Shown: positions 1 to 14,596 of the stretch, in pieces
Position numbering within the stretch: the first letter of the stretch is position 1
Layout of the letters: every line of letters begins with the position of its first letter
Assembly: GCA_016801845.1 (NCBI GenBank)
Contig: CM028906.1
Location: forward strand, 5,286,501-5,350,500
Direction of reading: 5' to 3'
Source: Polydactylus sextarius
Taxonomy: Eukaryota > Chordata > Actinopteri > Polynemidae
Length of the DNA stretch: 64,000 nucleotides
Position numbers and translations under genes: made by a program
Notes under the pieces: model-generated
The model's database searches: none
The model's input: the letters and a program-made list of their open reading frames with translations, nothing else
What the model was told of the DNA's origin: nothing

Positions 1-3000
1 CCCACAGATGTCGGGTTTTTAAACAAGCTGCAACACCTAAACAAAGGTCTGAATATTTTTTATACGTCATTGCAATGTCATTATAAGGAGACCTACTATA
101 TATTTATTTTTATGATGAATTGCTCCTTGGAGACGATGAAAACTATCCAAATCCGTGTGATCTGGATTCAAGCTATGAACCTTGGGCTGTAGTGTGACCA
201 CATGGCAGTCACACAGCAGAAACTATAGACTATTTCTGAGCTCTGAAGGATCACGTAGTCCATAAACTGGGGAGTATTTTATCTCTAGAATGTGAACGAG
301 TATGTCGAATTGCTGAGCAAGACAGAGCCAGGAGAAGGAAAATATAACTTTCTGAGATGTACAAATTCTGTAAGTCTGAACATCAGATACAGCCAGAATT
401 TTTAAGCATGTACAATTCATCATAAAGTGGTATTTTCTTTTTTGATGTAACATTTCTCATAAGGGGTGAAAAAAAAAAACTAAAATAAAATCACATTGTT
501 AATCCTTTTTTTTTTTTTGCTTTTTTTTCAACTTTTATGTATTTTTATGAGATTTAAATATTAATCCAAATAAACCTCACACATCAAAGCTGTATAGGTG
601 TGAGGTGTGTGTCATAGTGTGACAGGAGCAGCACTGGCGTTCCTATGAGGTGATGAGACTAATAAATCTTCACTGAGGGGTGGTCTCTGAGCCTGCCCCA
701 GCCTTGGCAGGACCCCTGGGCCCAAATTGAAAGCAGACGTGTTTGGAGTTCATTCTCTGAGTTACTACCGTTCAATTGTGATTTACAAGACCGTGTGAGA
801 TATGGAAATCTCTCACGCAACTCAAGATATGGGGCTGAGTGAAAGCACACTGTGAAGCAGGCCCCTCCACCCTGTGGGAAGGATTAATCTGTAAACTCAT
901 GCTATCCCTCCATTTGGACACGACTGTTTATTCAGTGTTTTCATCATTTCAGCCTGTCATCTTCTCAAATAGGGGAACAACGTCCTCTTTAGCTAATGGG
1001 AAAAGCATGCCGGAAAGACAGGCTTTTCAGGCTTTTCTACAAAGAGGGCTAAGCTAGCTCCTATGAGGAAATACATGACATATCTTCTTTGTTAATAATT
1101 TCATGAAAATAACATAATTCAAGTTCAGTGTTTTCCACAGACCTCTTAGCAATATATCATTTACTAGGACCCACAATTTAATTCTATGTTTACAAAAGTG
1201 AAGGTATAAATTTTATAAAGCTGAGTCACTCTTTGACTCAAAATCCAATGACTAAGATCCCTTTTAGGACAAGTTAAATCTAATTTGTCCAGTTTAAATG
1301 CTGTTTTAAATTCAGGCATAAATATATTCATCTGTGTGGTAAAGTATATAAAAAACAATGTGACAGTAATTACGATAATATGGGTGTCACCGTATATAGA
1401 CAATTACAGTACTGTAATTCGGTATACCGACTGCTAGAAGTCTACTTCTCATATTGCCTGGTTGTCTGTTCTCAAAATCTTTGGAGCTGGATGCTTCTGC
1501 AAATAAACTTATTTTATATTTTTATTTTTGGGGTTGGCTTCAACATAGCTGAGAGAAGGGACATAATACTATTGGCCACCACTGTGCCACTGTGAAAGAC
1601 CATCACATCACATTCCTGTACACACCACATGGCGTCTCCATGGACCAGAAAAGACCAGGTACTGTGTGTTGTCAACTAGGACGATGTAACTTTCCACAAG
1701 GCTGCTCTGATTCATCACTTACCCACAATTTATCATGCTCTTTTCCTACACCACCACAATTGACGATTTTTGGTTTGGCAGTGGAAGGTGTGTGAGAGTA
1801 ATGGAAGATATGTTGGTAGAAGCTGATGTGGTAGCTTTATCTGTCCCTCCTGGGTGAACAGTTGTGTTGTGTGTATGTGATGTGGATGAGGTGCCCTGGA
1901 AAGACCAAAAATAGGAAGCTGGATGCAGCCTTATTTCTGTTTTTGTTACTGTGTTGCAATTGAGTGTCATTTCTGTATTTGAGATGATATATATCTTTGT
2001 ACCGATCTACTTCAGCTTGCCGCAGTGTAATGCCACAAATGTAGTGTTTTATGTTGAGCACATCGGTATAATGTTGGTTTGCAGATTTGTCATGTGATGG
2101 CTTTTGTGTGTAATTTTGACACAAAAACAACATTTTGGAAAGAGAAAACAGTTTCGAATGCAGTGTTTGCTTTTGTTAGAGATTTGTAGAGTTCATTTGT
2201 GTTTGTGGTTTTGTGTTTAGAGATTGATGAAAAGGAGCCAAAGATTCAGAAGACACATGTAAACAACTGTGGAAAAACTGCAACAGACTTTTGCTTTGTT
2301 TGGCACTTTCCACCTGTCCTGGTTGACAATGCCATTAAATGTGGCGTGTTGCCAGATGTTTTCATGACCACCCAGACATAACAACGACACAACAATATCA
2401 TCTTTACTGTCGTTAAAATGCTATTTTAATTCTTCTCAATTGCAAAAAGAAAGTAACATGGAAAATTACAGATTTTAATTTTCTGTGATAAAAACTGATA
2501 AAGATGTTGAATTAGAAATGATTTTGATATTTTACTCATTTATGTTATCTGTTTCTTTAATGTTATCTGTGCCTCATTACTGAGCAGACTGGAAGGGCTT
2601 TTCATGAACAATTCCCGACAACAGGCGTGACAGGTAAACAGAAACACATGTAACCCTTATGGGCTGAGTAATTTGTTTTTTCTTTTTGTTTTTTTTTTCA
2701 AGTGGACAACAGCAGCGCACCTTTGGTCATAAACCAGGCTAACTCAGGACATAAATGTTCACAATTTACTGCTAAGTTTGTCTGGCCTGTGTCCTGGCCT
2801 CTTGCACGCATGTTGCCTCACAAGGGTCGGTGTGGGACACACACCCTTGGACACATACAAAACACGCATCAGGCCCGTTCTTCTACACAACACCTGCTTT
2901 TCACACGGACAACTGCCGCTCATACATCTCTCTTTGTAGCCACAAAGGCCTCCTCCCCTTAAGGCATCGCAGGTGATAGAGGACTTTAATGAAACACTAA

Positions 3001-5319
3001 GAAACTCTGACCTGTGACCCTTGCTAGAGTAATATTTGTCAAGTGTTGCTGAGCAGCGTAAGATGAAAAGGCGGATCGAATTACAGACAAGAGAAATGGC
3101 TGGAAAAACTGATGTGATTCAATAATATGGATCATTGTTTAATCACCAGGCAAAACAATCACGCGAGTCAGACACAGAAACTTCCTGGCAAGTTAGCCGC
3201 TATCATGAATTCACAGGGGAGATGTGTCTGTTTTCCTTCCAACATCAGCTCCTGTTCTCCAGCTCTGACTCTGCCTTTCCCACCCCCACCATTAAAAAGA
3301 CATCCATCCCTACAATGAGACAGAGAGGGAGGCATGACAGGGATTGAAAGGTACTGTTATCTAAAAGCCATGGACAGAGGTACTTGTCAAAACGAAATTC
3401 ACACGGATACACCACACGGACGTAGACGAGCCTTAGCATGCACACAGTGCTCAGATGTGTTCACAGACTGACTTACGTATGACATCTGCGTAGATGATCT
3501 GGTTAGACAAACACATTTGTGAATGATGACTAACTTGTGGATGCAAACAAATGTGTTAATACCACAGACATTACGACTTGTGTTGAAAGGAATAAATGTA
3601 AACCTGATAAAGATATTTGTTTTGAGAAACCCTAGCATATAAACCCCTGATGTGTTAGAGTGTGTGTGTGTGTATGTGTGTGGCAGCTTGTCAAACTGGA
3701 GGACAAAATCTGGGAAAAAGCTACTTTTGGACGTGGGGGGGGGGGTCAAGGTTGGTATTGTGGTAAGTCTTCAGGAAATGGATGCAGGTCTATGTAATTT
3801 CCCAACCAGACAACATTTGTCTGCGCATTCATGTGCAATCATGAATCCATGAACTTGTCGGCCTTTTGTAATGAGGGTTATGAAAATAAAACATAAAATA
3901 CTGTCTCGCTCTTGTTAACTTCTATCATAACACATGACACAGGCATTCCTCGCAGAAGCCAATGAACAGTTGAGTGACTCAGTGTTATGGTTATGGCTCC
4001 ACTAAAGCCGGTAGCTATGAGAAGATTAAGGAGGACTTCAGATGGATCCAAAACGAGCTCTGCCCCAGAAGGAATTTTATTTGGCCTTTTACTCAAGAGA
4101 GATTCATTTTGATCATGAATCCTTTCTGTCTGCTTTTATTTCCTCGAATTACCATTTCCAGTGCAGAAATGAAGGACAGTTGATTAGTTGATTGGTGTAT
4201 GGGGGTGTGTGTGTGTGTGTGGTGCCTCCACTCACTGCCTTCCTCTCTGGCCTCTCCTGTTGTCTGTGCTTCTGTAGTAAAGTCTGCAAACCGCACCGCA
4301 ACTCTGGAACTCACAGAACATTCACTTTCTCTGTTTTTTGGGACTGTGGGTTTTTTTTTAAAGCAAACCTACTGTCAGAGCACAGACTGTATTTATGGAT
4401 TTGATGAAAAGTTGGAGAGATATTGTAGAAAAATATATCATTGTGTGAACAGCACACACTTATTTGGATGGTGTCCTACCGTATCTGACTTTTTCTCTAG
4501 CAACACTCTCAGACCAAACCTAAAATAAACCTGTGGAGTCTTTGACCACAACACTTGTCCCACAGATTTTCACTCCTCCAGCTATTTTTTTCTTTTCTGG
4601 TATGTAACAATCGAACATGGAACTTGGATGCAGATGTAACGTTTGCAGTGGTATGGGCTGGCAGTTTTTGTGTGTGGAAGTGGCAACAATAGCAAGACTT
4701 TAAAAAGAAAATGGAGCTAAGCAGAAATGACAGACTACACGGCAGTGTTGCCACCCACAACATTCAGTGTTACCATGAATGTTATCCCAGTGTAACATAT
4801 CTATCTGTGGACTTGTGTGGAGTTCACAAAATATGTACATTATACTTTCCTACAGCTCACAGAGGTAAAATACACACAAAATACACATAATTAAATGTGT
4901 GAACAATTTAATTTTCATGTGCATTAAGATATGAGATTTGTTTTTGATTTATTATTGACAGTACAGTGTTATTTTTTTTTTTTTTTAGCAGAATAGCTTT
5001 AAAAATTAAAAGCAATCACAAAGTACTGACAAACTGCACAGCCACCTTTGTCAACTGTCAAACCCGTATAATGTTAATTTAATCTCCCCATTGAGAAATA
5101 AAACACAACTTATCTGGTTTAGTGAGTTTGACATACTTTCATTCTTGTATTTAATCATGTAATGTCAATATAATATATTTTTAATGAAATGAAAAACAAG
5201 TTATCTTTCATTGGTATCATTATCATATTTCCTGACTTTGTTATTCTATTGCCTTTATTTCCTTTCTCATTAAATTTGGTACAAATATCCGTGGAATAAA
5301 GTGGTGCAAGGATAATTAC
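1..5319. other. Gene-free region upstream of fgf7 (distal)
   Basis: All reading frames here are short and show no motif I recognise. The DNA is AT-rich with homopolymer runs, a short TG run near 3660-3680 and a G run near 3736. Parts with more balanced composition (about 660-1050 and 3900-4150) could be conserved non-coding DNA, but that cannot be judged from one sequence. No splice-linked coding exons were found. Confidence 0.5.
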
Positions 5320-5590
5320 TAACAGCCTTAAAGGTTCAGGGTTTGAACTTGCCAGCTGGCTGGGGCCTTTGAATATTTGCATGTTTCCTCCCACAACCTT
5401 AAGGTTAATATGTAACTCAATTTGTAGGTGTGAATGATTTATTTGTCTTCACATGTCAGTCTTGTGATTGAACAGCTCACTGCCTCGGATGTACCCCACC
5501 AGTAGTCCCAGGTCAGCTGACACAGGCTCCAACTGCCCCTGGGATCCCTAAGGAAAAGCATGTGGTGCTTATGGATGAAAGGACACATAT
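5320..5590 (+). repeat. Diverged teleost SINE/LINE-tail type dispersed repeat
   Basis: The order of sequence blocks matches a very common fish repeat. It has a 'gggttTgaac...' block, 'tttGcatGtttcctcccaca', then 'taggtgtgaatg', a 'tgtcag...tgtgat' block, 'gtaccccacc', and 'cagctgacacaggctccaactgcccc'. The copy is old, with many substitutions and gaps. The family name is from memory of the consensus and was not searched. Confidence 0.55.
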
Positions 5591-7298
5591 TCACGGTGCC
5601 CAGAGAATGAATCCTTTTTGATGATTTTGATGATTCCTCAACATCTTTGCCTATGAATCTATTTTGTACAGACTTTCACATTAAACTCAGGATGAACGGT
5701 AGTAAGCTTGTGATTTTTCATCTAGCACCTTCACCAGGTCAAAGTTTGGATTTGTTCATCCACCTGACTGCAAAATTGATAAAAGAAGCCCCAGTCAAAA
5801 GCAACAGACTTTCTTCTGACAGTCTGATGAAAACTCAGTGACCAATTCCCACAAGAACAACCGTTTTGTCCTAAAACCTGCTCCCCAGTCCTTCCTCCCT
5901 CCTTTTCACATTCCCTCTAATGCCAGATACATTAAGTGCCCCATTTAGTTCAGAAATCACACGTTGCTTTTTTCATACTGTAGTATACATGGTGTTTGAA
6001 CCCCACACATGTTATTATCATTGCACCCTGCTGTTTGAAAACCTCCATCTTTTTATGATTAGATTAAAATGTGGTGTGCCTAGATGAGCCTTGGCATTTT
6101 ACTAGCACGCTATTTGTTAGTCTGCTTTTAAAAGCATGTTGTGTGGGGGGTTTTAACAACCTGCACTCCAGCTGCACGGCTAGAGAAGCACGGAAGGACG
6201 ATGCTAATGTGATATAAAATGGCCAGAGTAAGACAGTAAAGTGAGAAAAACAGGCCAGAGAATGAAGCACAGACCTATTGTAATGATGTGACACCCATCT
6301 GGAAGTATTTTGTGTCAAGAAGGAAAAGCAACTGTGGGTCTGAAAAAGGTCATGATATCAATCTCCTGACTTGAAAAGGTTATCTGATGTATTAATTTCA
6401 GAAAATCGTTTAAATAAAGCTCACATTAGATAACATGTAGCTGCTGGCAGCAATTATGAACACACTGTATTTAGATACCGAGTGATATTTTTTTAGGAAA
6501 AATAAGTCTATGGATCTCAGAAAAAGCTGATAGATTAAGAGCTGGGCTTTATTTTATAGTGTTCAACTGTAAGTTATAATGCAAGTGTGGCTTGTATGTA
6601 ATAAGCTATTATCTGATGCTCGAAATGTCAAAGCTATCTTGTTAAAAAGTTAATGTAATGTAATAATGTAAGGCAGCAGCCCCTTTCCTGCTTGTGCATG
6701 TAAACAATGACAGCTGTTATACATTTTTCAAAGTGTGTGTTATTTGGATGTTAATTTCCTCAAAATGTAAAATATTTCAGTTGAATGTGAAGAAACAAAA
6801 AGAGAAAGGCATCCAAAGACCTCCAAATTTAATTTCTCCTGGCACAGAATTTATCATTTATCACACAAATTTTGCAATTTTTCTCAGTGGGAATATTTTC
6901 CAATAAACAATTTACTTTAGAGACAGTTGTACCATGAATGTTAGAGACTTCACATTTAGACAGGAAGGTCAAGGAAGAAACTGCCTCACTGTCCCATGTG
7001 GATGTGACTGCAGCCATTTTAAACTTCCAAGAACTGACTGAACTAAAATGACAAATGATGTACGATGGTAATAAAATATGTACTTTTTACTACCCACTGT
7101 TTAACTGATGAAACATTAGCTCCAAATGTGGATGTAAAAGTACATAAAAGTGATGTAGTGTAAGTAGTGAAATGTAATGTACCATATATAGTTTATTATT
7201 ACACAGCTGTTTTAACATTGCATTTTATGTTATATATTTATTCATTTTTGTGAAGCATAAACCACAATGGATCAAGGAGAGTCAGAGTCTCTGAGACA

Positions 7299-7493
<195 letters not shown>

Positions 7494-8315
7494 TTATCTA
7501 ATTAGGCAATAAATAACTGAGTAAGTAACTGAGTCAGTACTGAGTAATAAACTCAAAGTGCTTATTTTAGAACATCTTTCTCCTTCAAAGCCTCTAAGGC
7601 AGAGCATGTTTTTATAAGTAAGGCTCGGCTTTTTTGTGTTACATGAACAGATATGGCGAACAGTTAAGGCAGTGATCCCAAACAGCTGTTCCTGCATTAG
7701 ATGGGATCAGTGAATTCCCTTGACAGTGGAGACAAACGTTGGTTCAAATTCTGCAACAAGCCTGATTATCCTGATGCAATACTACTGCCCACATCATGAG
7801 GCGTGCTCACCCACAAAATAACATATGTTAAACAGAAAATGTATGGATTTTTTCAATAGTAGCATCAGGTATTGATTAAAAGTCCATGGTGATAAAGTGA
7901 GCTTGTTTTTCATTTTAGGATGTGTGCTGTGGCATAAGCCATTTATTGGACTGAATCAAATTAACCAAGCACATCGTTATCCAATATGAACAGAAATATT
8001 TAACTTGTGAAAAAAATGCAACATCATACATTTGGAAACATCATTAAACATTTTAGGAGAAGAAAAAAAAACAATAAATCAACAATAAATGTGTTAGAAA
8101 TGTATTTGTCTTGTTTGTTGAGATTACACTCATCTCACTCATCAATCAAACTGATGGCTTGGCTGCTTATCAGTGAGAGATGATGACATTGACTGGAATC
8201 AGTATCACTAGAGGAAATTCAATTGTTTGTGGATATTTACTTTATTGATTTGAGTATATATATGTGTGTCTGTCAAGTCTGTCTGTTGAGTTTATATTGG
8301 GTATGATGTTATGTG

Positions 8316-8351
8316 CTCAAAAGCAACTAAAAGTTGTTAGTTGCTTTTGAG
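8316..8351. repeat. Perfect 15-bp inverted repeat (hairpin)
   Basis: The arms CTCAAAAGCAACTAA and TTAGTTGCTTTTGAG are exact reverse complements, separated by the 6-base loop AAGTTG. No flanking target duplication was evident and there is no T-run of a Pol III terminator directly after it. Confidence 0.9.
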
Positions 8352-8365
8352 TGTGTGTGTGAGTG

Positions 8366-8420
8366 TGGGTATCACACACACACAACACACACACACATGC
8401 GCGTGCATGTGTGTGTGTGA
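8366..8420. repeat. Self-complementary CA/TG tract
   Basis: A (CA)n run is followed by a GCGCGTGC centre and a (TG)n run, so the tract can fold back on itself and also alternates purine and pyrimidine (Z-DNA-prone). It lies directly beside the perfect hairpin at 8316-8351. Confidence 0.8.
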
Positions 8421-11400
8421 TGTGTTTGTAAGCAGTTATTTATAGTTGGAGCTATTGTTATGAGGCTCCATCCCTAGAGATCCCCAATTATCATGGAATT
8501 TAGAAAGCAAAAGCTAAACCCAAACAGTCTAAAACAGAACTAAGAATAGTCTGACCTTAGACATGATCCATTCTCCCTAGCATATTGTCATATACTAGAA
8601 AACATAGTGAAGAGCCCTTGCACACATACAGGCACGTAGGCTCGTCTCTTTCCAGGAATGCTTTTAGAGTGTCAAGAGCAGACACTGTGTAGGCAGATGT
8701 CTCCACTGTAATTGTGGAAACTATCATAAATTCTGGATTCATGTACTAATGCTCCGAGAGGTTCTTGAGATACAACAGAGTGATAAATCACATAGTGACA
8801 TTCTTGTCCTGAATAGACGGGATTGGAAAAAGTTTGTTGAACAGCTGCTCATGTGTTAAGACTTCCAACAGTGACATGTTGTGTGGTTTGCATGACAGTT
8901 TTAATTAAAATAAACATCTCACAAACATTTCATTTGTCAAGATTAACTAAAAAACAGCGTCATCATAGTCATGTCTATGATAACTAAACTGATATAACAG
9001 TATGGAAAATATTAGACAAAAAAACACACACAAAAAAAAAAAACAATGACAACATGAATGAATGTCACTGTGAGTAAATGGTGAATGTAGCAGACGGCCC
9101 TGACATTAGAGGTGGAGGGTAATCTGAATCTAGAGCTGGAATAGGATTTGAGTTCACTGTGAGCTTGCGTGTTTGTATGTTCCACTGCAATCATCTAAAC
9201 CCTCACTGACTCTCCACTGGCTTTAACAACGTTATGCATAACATTCAACAATGGGAATCAAATAAAACAACCAATGAGGTTTTAAATGCTGACCTCTGTT
9301 CGTCAAAACAGCAAATTACTCAGAAAGAGATTGAGAGATAAACAAAGCTACACGATGGAGTGATGGGAACGAAGAAGCACAGTCATTGAGATTTAAAGAG
9401 TCTCACTCACGCAGGTCTGGTGTGCCTGCCTCACGGCCACTGCACTTCCTATGCTACTGTACAACTCCAGACAGCGCTGGGTCTTTGATCCTTGAACGGC
9501 AGCAGGCATATCAGGCTATTAAACCAAACTACCTGCACACACACATACCCCCATACATGCACACAGAAAATGTGTACAAGATTCAAATACAAGGACTTTC
9601 TGATAACATGTACAAAACAGCACTATAATGCTTTTATTGGAGAATTACATCTGTTATTTTACTTCTCATCATCTCACCTGTCACACTGTCATTGTGTAAG
9701 GAGACAGATACCCACTAGATAAATGAAAGGAAACCGCCACGGGTAATTCAAATATAAAGGACAATTAAATCCTCAGGGAGATCGTTCTACAGTTTCAGAG
9801 CACTAGCTGAATTTTAACAAATCCAGGTGTTTAAAACCAGTGTTCTAAATCAAAAACAAGATCTCAAAAGGCTAAAATGTTTAAGACAGTCTGAGGTCAG
9901 CCAAGTCAATAACTTCCTAGTCTATCCTTTCCCCATCATGTCAGGTTAGTGATGCCCTCCTTAACCTATGAACTTGGGGCTCTCACAGAAATGCTACAAG
10001 GAGGAACATTTGACTGCTGCAGTAAACTGTTAAAGAAGTGTTCCAGCTGCATGCAAAGATGACACGGGATATTCCAGCTATGTAAGTTCTCCTAGACTTC
10101 ATTCCCTTATTCCCACTGATCTGACCCAACATGAGAACAAGGGACCGTGGTTTAACAATGACTTATCTAGTGATACATAACCTCCATACCCTCATAATGC
10201 CATGAAGTGGTCAGCATGCAGATGACTGACAACTGAAAGTCACCATTCCCCAAGAAGTTGCAGGATGGAATGGTGGAAATGAAATGGTGGAGTGTTAAAG
10301 CCTTCCATCCATCCATTTTACATCACAAACAAAGAGCCATGTCAAGCTCTTGAGGTGTTTTCATGCAGGACAGGATGAGTAATCCTCAAACCATGTCTGA
10401 TTCTGCATCCAGTTAGAACCAGAAATGCAACCAGAAAAGACACATAAGGATCACATTCATGACTCACTTTGATGGGCTCCTTTTAAAGTGATATAGCAAT
10501 TGTAATAGTCTGAACTTGTCTCAGTACCGCCATGATTTTTATTAATGATCTAATTCTTTCTGTTTGAGTTCATGGGTGGATAAGAAAAGCTAGTGATTTG
10601 AGTCCTTCACTGCTCATAAATAAGTGGCTCAGTTAGTCCATAACAAATGTTCCTGACCTGCAACATGGCATCTTGTGGCCTCATTGAACTCTAATTGGAG
10701 AAGTTGACCATTTCCAGGCAAAGTCATTCATTTCTGTTGAGTGCATTTCATTTATCTTGGGATTGCTTTGTCGGGCCCCTCTTTTGAGTGTGTTTGCCTC
10801 AGGGAGGCTACCAGGTGCTACCTGCTCCTGACAACATAGCTGCTAAGGTCAAGTAAACTGCTCTACATGAGGTCACTGGAAACTCAAGGATAATGACTCT
10901 GTAATATTCTCATAAACTAGATCCACCTATTTGGAAGACTGTTTTTTTGTTTAGGTTTCAAGCAAAGTATTGTGGGCATTATGTGATGAAATAAATACAA
11001 GATTTAACCATAGTTTTAGAGTGTAGTTCTCTGGTATTTGGAATATGATGGCATGAGGTGCATGAGGTGATATGTTAAGTAATGTTTGCTTAGCCTATGA
11101 GTCTGAAAGACCAGACTGGCTTTGAGCAGATGGAAGGGACAGGCAAACAGGCCAAAGTGACAACTAATAGATCAGATCTTTACAACCGCCAGTTTAGAGA
11201 TGAGAAAGAGTCCTGCTGTGTCCAGAAGTCCCTCTCTCTCGAGCCTGCAGCTCTGGCCTCCCTGGGGAAGTGTGTTATTAGGGCCCATATAAACTTTTGA
11301 AGTAGTGAGTCCAAGGAAAGGCCAGGTATGTAAGGCAATAAATTGTGACTTTAAATACAAACACGAAAAGTGTAAAAGTGCATGACCCCTGACATGGAGA

Positions 11401-11799
11401 TGACTGCTTCTGAGCGCTTATGTCTTCTGTTTTTCTCCCCTTGGATGGATACCTGTCAGCCATAACTTACTATTTCCCACTATTACACTCAATAAGAATG
11501 AGAACTAAAGGATGTCTTTGAAGTTGTTGAGTCAATAAATCTTCACCAATAACTCATTGCTGCTTAGTAAAACCACTAATTAATTGTGACATTTAAATGA
11601 TAGGGAAGAAATACTTCAAAGCTTAGTCATTAGAGCAAATAGTGTAACCATTAGTTAAGTGAATCTGAGTCACGGTGAGATCTGCAAAATGCATTGGACA
11701 AAGCTATTTAAGTGAAACATGTTTGTTGGAAAAAAACAGAGTGTTAGTAGTAAGTTCTGCAAGAGTGAGTGTGCATGCAAATGTTCTTTAAGTATGTAG

Positions 11800-13012
11800 G
11801 AGCGCATACCAAGGAGTGCCTGATATTATAAGAGTTTATAGCTCCCTCTCATGTCCATTGGGTGAGTGACAGCGAGAGGCAGGGAGAGGGTGTTTCTTCA
11901 TTGCATCCTGGCCAGGGACAGCTGACTGGTTGGGATCTAATTGCTCTCAAGTGAGGTCAGCAGGAGGCATTTATCTAAGTAGAGTGCACAGCGACAGTGG
12001 AAGATGCACAGAGTTGGCCTGCCAGAATCAGGGAGACATCCATGGGACTTGACAGAACCTCCCAGCTCTTGTTTAGTTTTACGGCGTCACTGGACTTGGT
12101 TTACAACTGAGACTACAGCTGTAGAACCAAAGAGGCTTCAAATTAGAACTATTGCTGAAAGGGAGCACACTTCTGACAACTCCTGTAATCCCTCAGAGCA
12201 CATGTAAGTCATTAAACTATGAACTATAAGCTGATTTTTTTTTTTGTTTTTGTTTTTTTGGAACAAGACAACTGGCATAGTTTGTTTGTTTGTAACTAGA
12301 TCTACTCTGTGTATACTGATTCAGAGGAAATTACAGATCATAGACTTGTAAAACCAAGCAGCACTGGTGCAATATTTCACTGTTCTGAATCCCAAGTCAG
12401 GGAGACATGTGTCTGTCAAAATAAACCACAGAATTTTTTGTTTTATTGCCTGCAAGCGTACAACACATATTATATGAGCACAGAAAACCAGAGGCTCTTT
12501 TAAAGTGGTTTGAAAATTCATGGAAGTTGTTTTGAACCAGTTGACTTTTTTAAAGTGCTTTAAAAAATCTTTGAACATCTAAGTGTACCTGAAAGTATAA
12601 ATTAAAGTCTAACTTTTTTTTTTATAGTGATATTGTGCATAACATCTCCTGAACTGGATTATGACGTCCCTTGCTGGACTATGGTCTCGAGAGAATGGAG
12701 TAGTCAACACGCACCGTCACTGAGGACTAAAGAGGGACATCATATCATAACACTGTCACTGGTCTTCTTCATCTTTTTCTTCAGAAAGCTCTCCAACTTC
12801 ATCCAACCCCAACCATCTGTAAGTCTCCTCTTCAACCACCGTGTCTGCACATCCCACTAGGACTAAGACTGCTGGAGAAACAGGGACCCAGAGGTCACAA
12901 CCCAAAGGTCACAAGTTGGGGGTCAGGGAGTCGCTGGGCTAAGGGATAGCGCATAGATCTCTATCTCACATTTCAGTATGTTGTTCACTGATCCCCACTG
13001 CATTGAAGTATA
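11800..13012 (+). promoter_or_regulatory. fgf7: Probable fgf7 promoter and 5' untranslated region with a spliced leader
   Basis: A strong splice donor (CAT|GTAAGT) lies at 12203/12204. A strong acceptor (poly-T, TATAG) lies at 12625-12626, upstream of the fgf7 start codon. This predicts a non-coding exon ending at 12203, an intron 12204-12626, and a second exon from 12627 running through the start at 13013. Mammalian FGF7 also has a non-coding first exon (family knowledge). No clear TATA box was found and the transcription start is unknown. Confidence 0.4.
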
Positions 13013-14561
13013 ATGCACAAATGGATGCTAACATGGAACCTTCAGAATCTGTTCTCGGGACTGTACCTGCACGCAATCTTCCTGTTTGGCAGCGTGTGTG
13101 TGGTCTACAGTGACTGCACTCCAGAGCAACTTGCCGCCATCATGAACTGCTCCAAGCATGAGCGTTACACAAGGAACTACGACTATATGGAGGGAGGAGA
13201 CGTGCGCATCCGACAGCTGTTCAGCCGCACGCAATGGTTCCTAACAATTGATGAAAAGGGCAACATCAGTGGGACTCAAGATCCCACAGACTGCAACAGT
13301 AAGGATGGTTTTCATTGTGTAATTATATTTATCTATTGTCTAAATAACATCAATATTTCATCAGTTCCACACTGAAAATTGTATTTTCCATGCTAGAATC
13401 TGAAAAAATTGAATTCTGCTTCACTGCAGGGCATTGCAACTGTTGCCCATCAAGTTGACAGAAGCACATGAGAAGTGTTATGATGCATTGTGTGAGTTCT
13501 CCACAGTGTTAATAGGTGGGAGGTGGGACTTTTGACTTGTTGAACTATAACATCAGCTAAACACAGGCTGTAAATTAAGTAAAATGAAGGGGAGAATGAT
13601 GGGTGCCAGGCCACTACTACCTCAAGCTCACGCTGGCACATACTCTTATTTACTCCGCTTCACAAACATTCAGACAAAGAATTGGCTTAGATACTAGAAA
13701 TGGAAAATTTGTAAAGATTTTCCCCATCTGATGAAACAATCGTTAGTAACCTCACACAGAGGCAGCTACAGCACTATGTTGTTCCACAAATAATGCTATT
13801 CCATGCCATTAAAAGTAAAATTGTTCAAACAATCATTCAATTTTAAGCTGTAAATTGTAAAAACTGTTGCTTTTACAGCCAACATTTTTCAAAGCTCTTG
13901 TTTTTTAGACCCTACCGGGAATCTCTGTCATTGTGAAGATGTTTTAAGTAGTTATCATTTCCTCCTATCTTAAAGTGCGGCTGTGGCTGGAATGTTGGCT
14001 TGACAGAGACATGCCTAATGGAAAAGATACTTGTGCAACAACTGGCAAATGAAAGACAGAAAAATTGACACACCCATGTGTGCCTGACAGTCGCACGCTA
14101 AAAGCTCACGGAAGAGACTGGCCGTGGTGCAGACATTCAGATGTGTAGAAAATCTTTTTCACCTTTTGGTGCAGTGAATGATTCGTCTTGAACAGACGAT
14201 GATTGCATAAAGAGAACACGAAAGAAAAAAGAAAGAAACCAAGACAAGAAACTTGAAGCTGCATTATTTTTGGCTTCCACAGTCTATGTGCCTCTGAAAC
14301 AAAAATATAGGCTTACATCCAGTGAGTTCATCTCTTGCGCCATTCAACAAATTTTTAAAAAAGATTTCAAAGATTTGTTTAGATTGAAAAGAAAAGATGC
14401 TATTTTACAATTGTATTGAAAGCTTTAAGAGCTAAAATATCACACTCTGTCAACATGGATATTGAGCAACAGAGACAAATACAGTTGTGTTGAAGAAATG
14501 TTTTTTTAAAACATAATGTGTGTATTGTGGTCTGTCGTATTGTAATAAGTTTCCAGTACAT

Positions 14562-14596
<35 letters not shown>

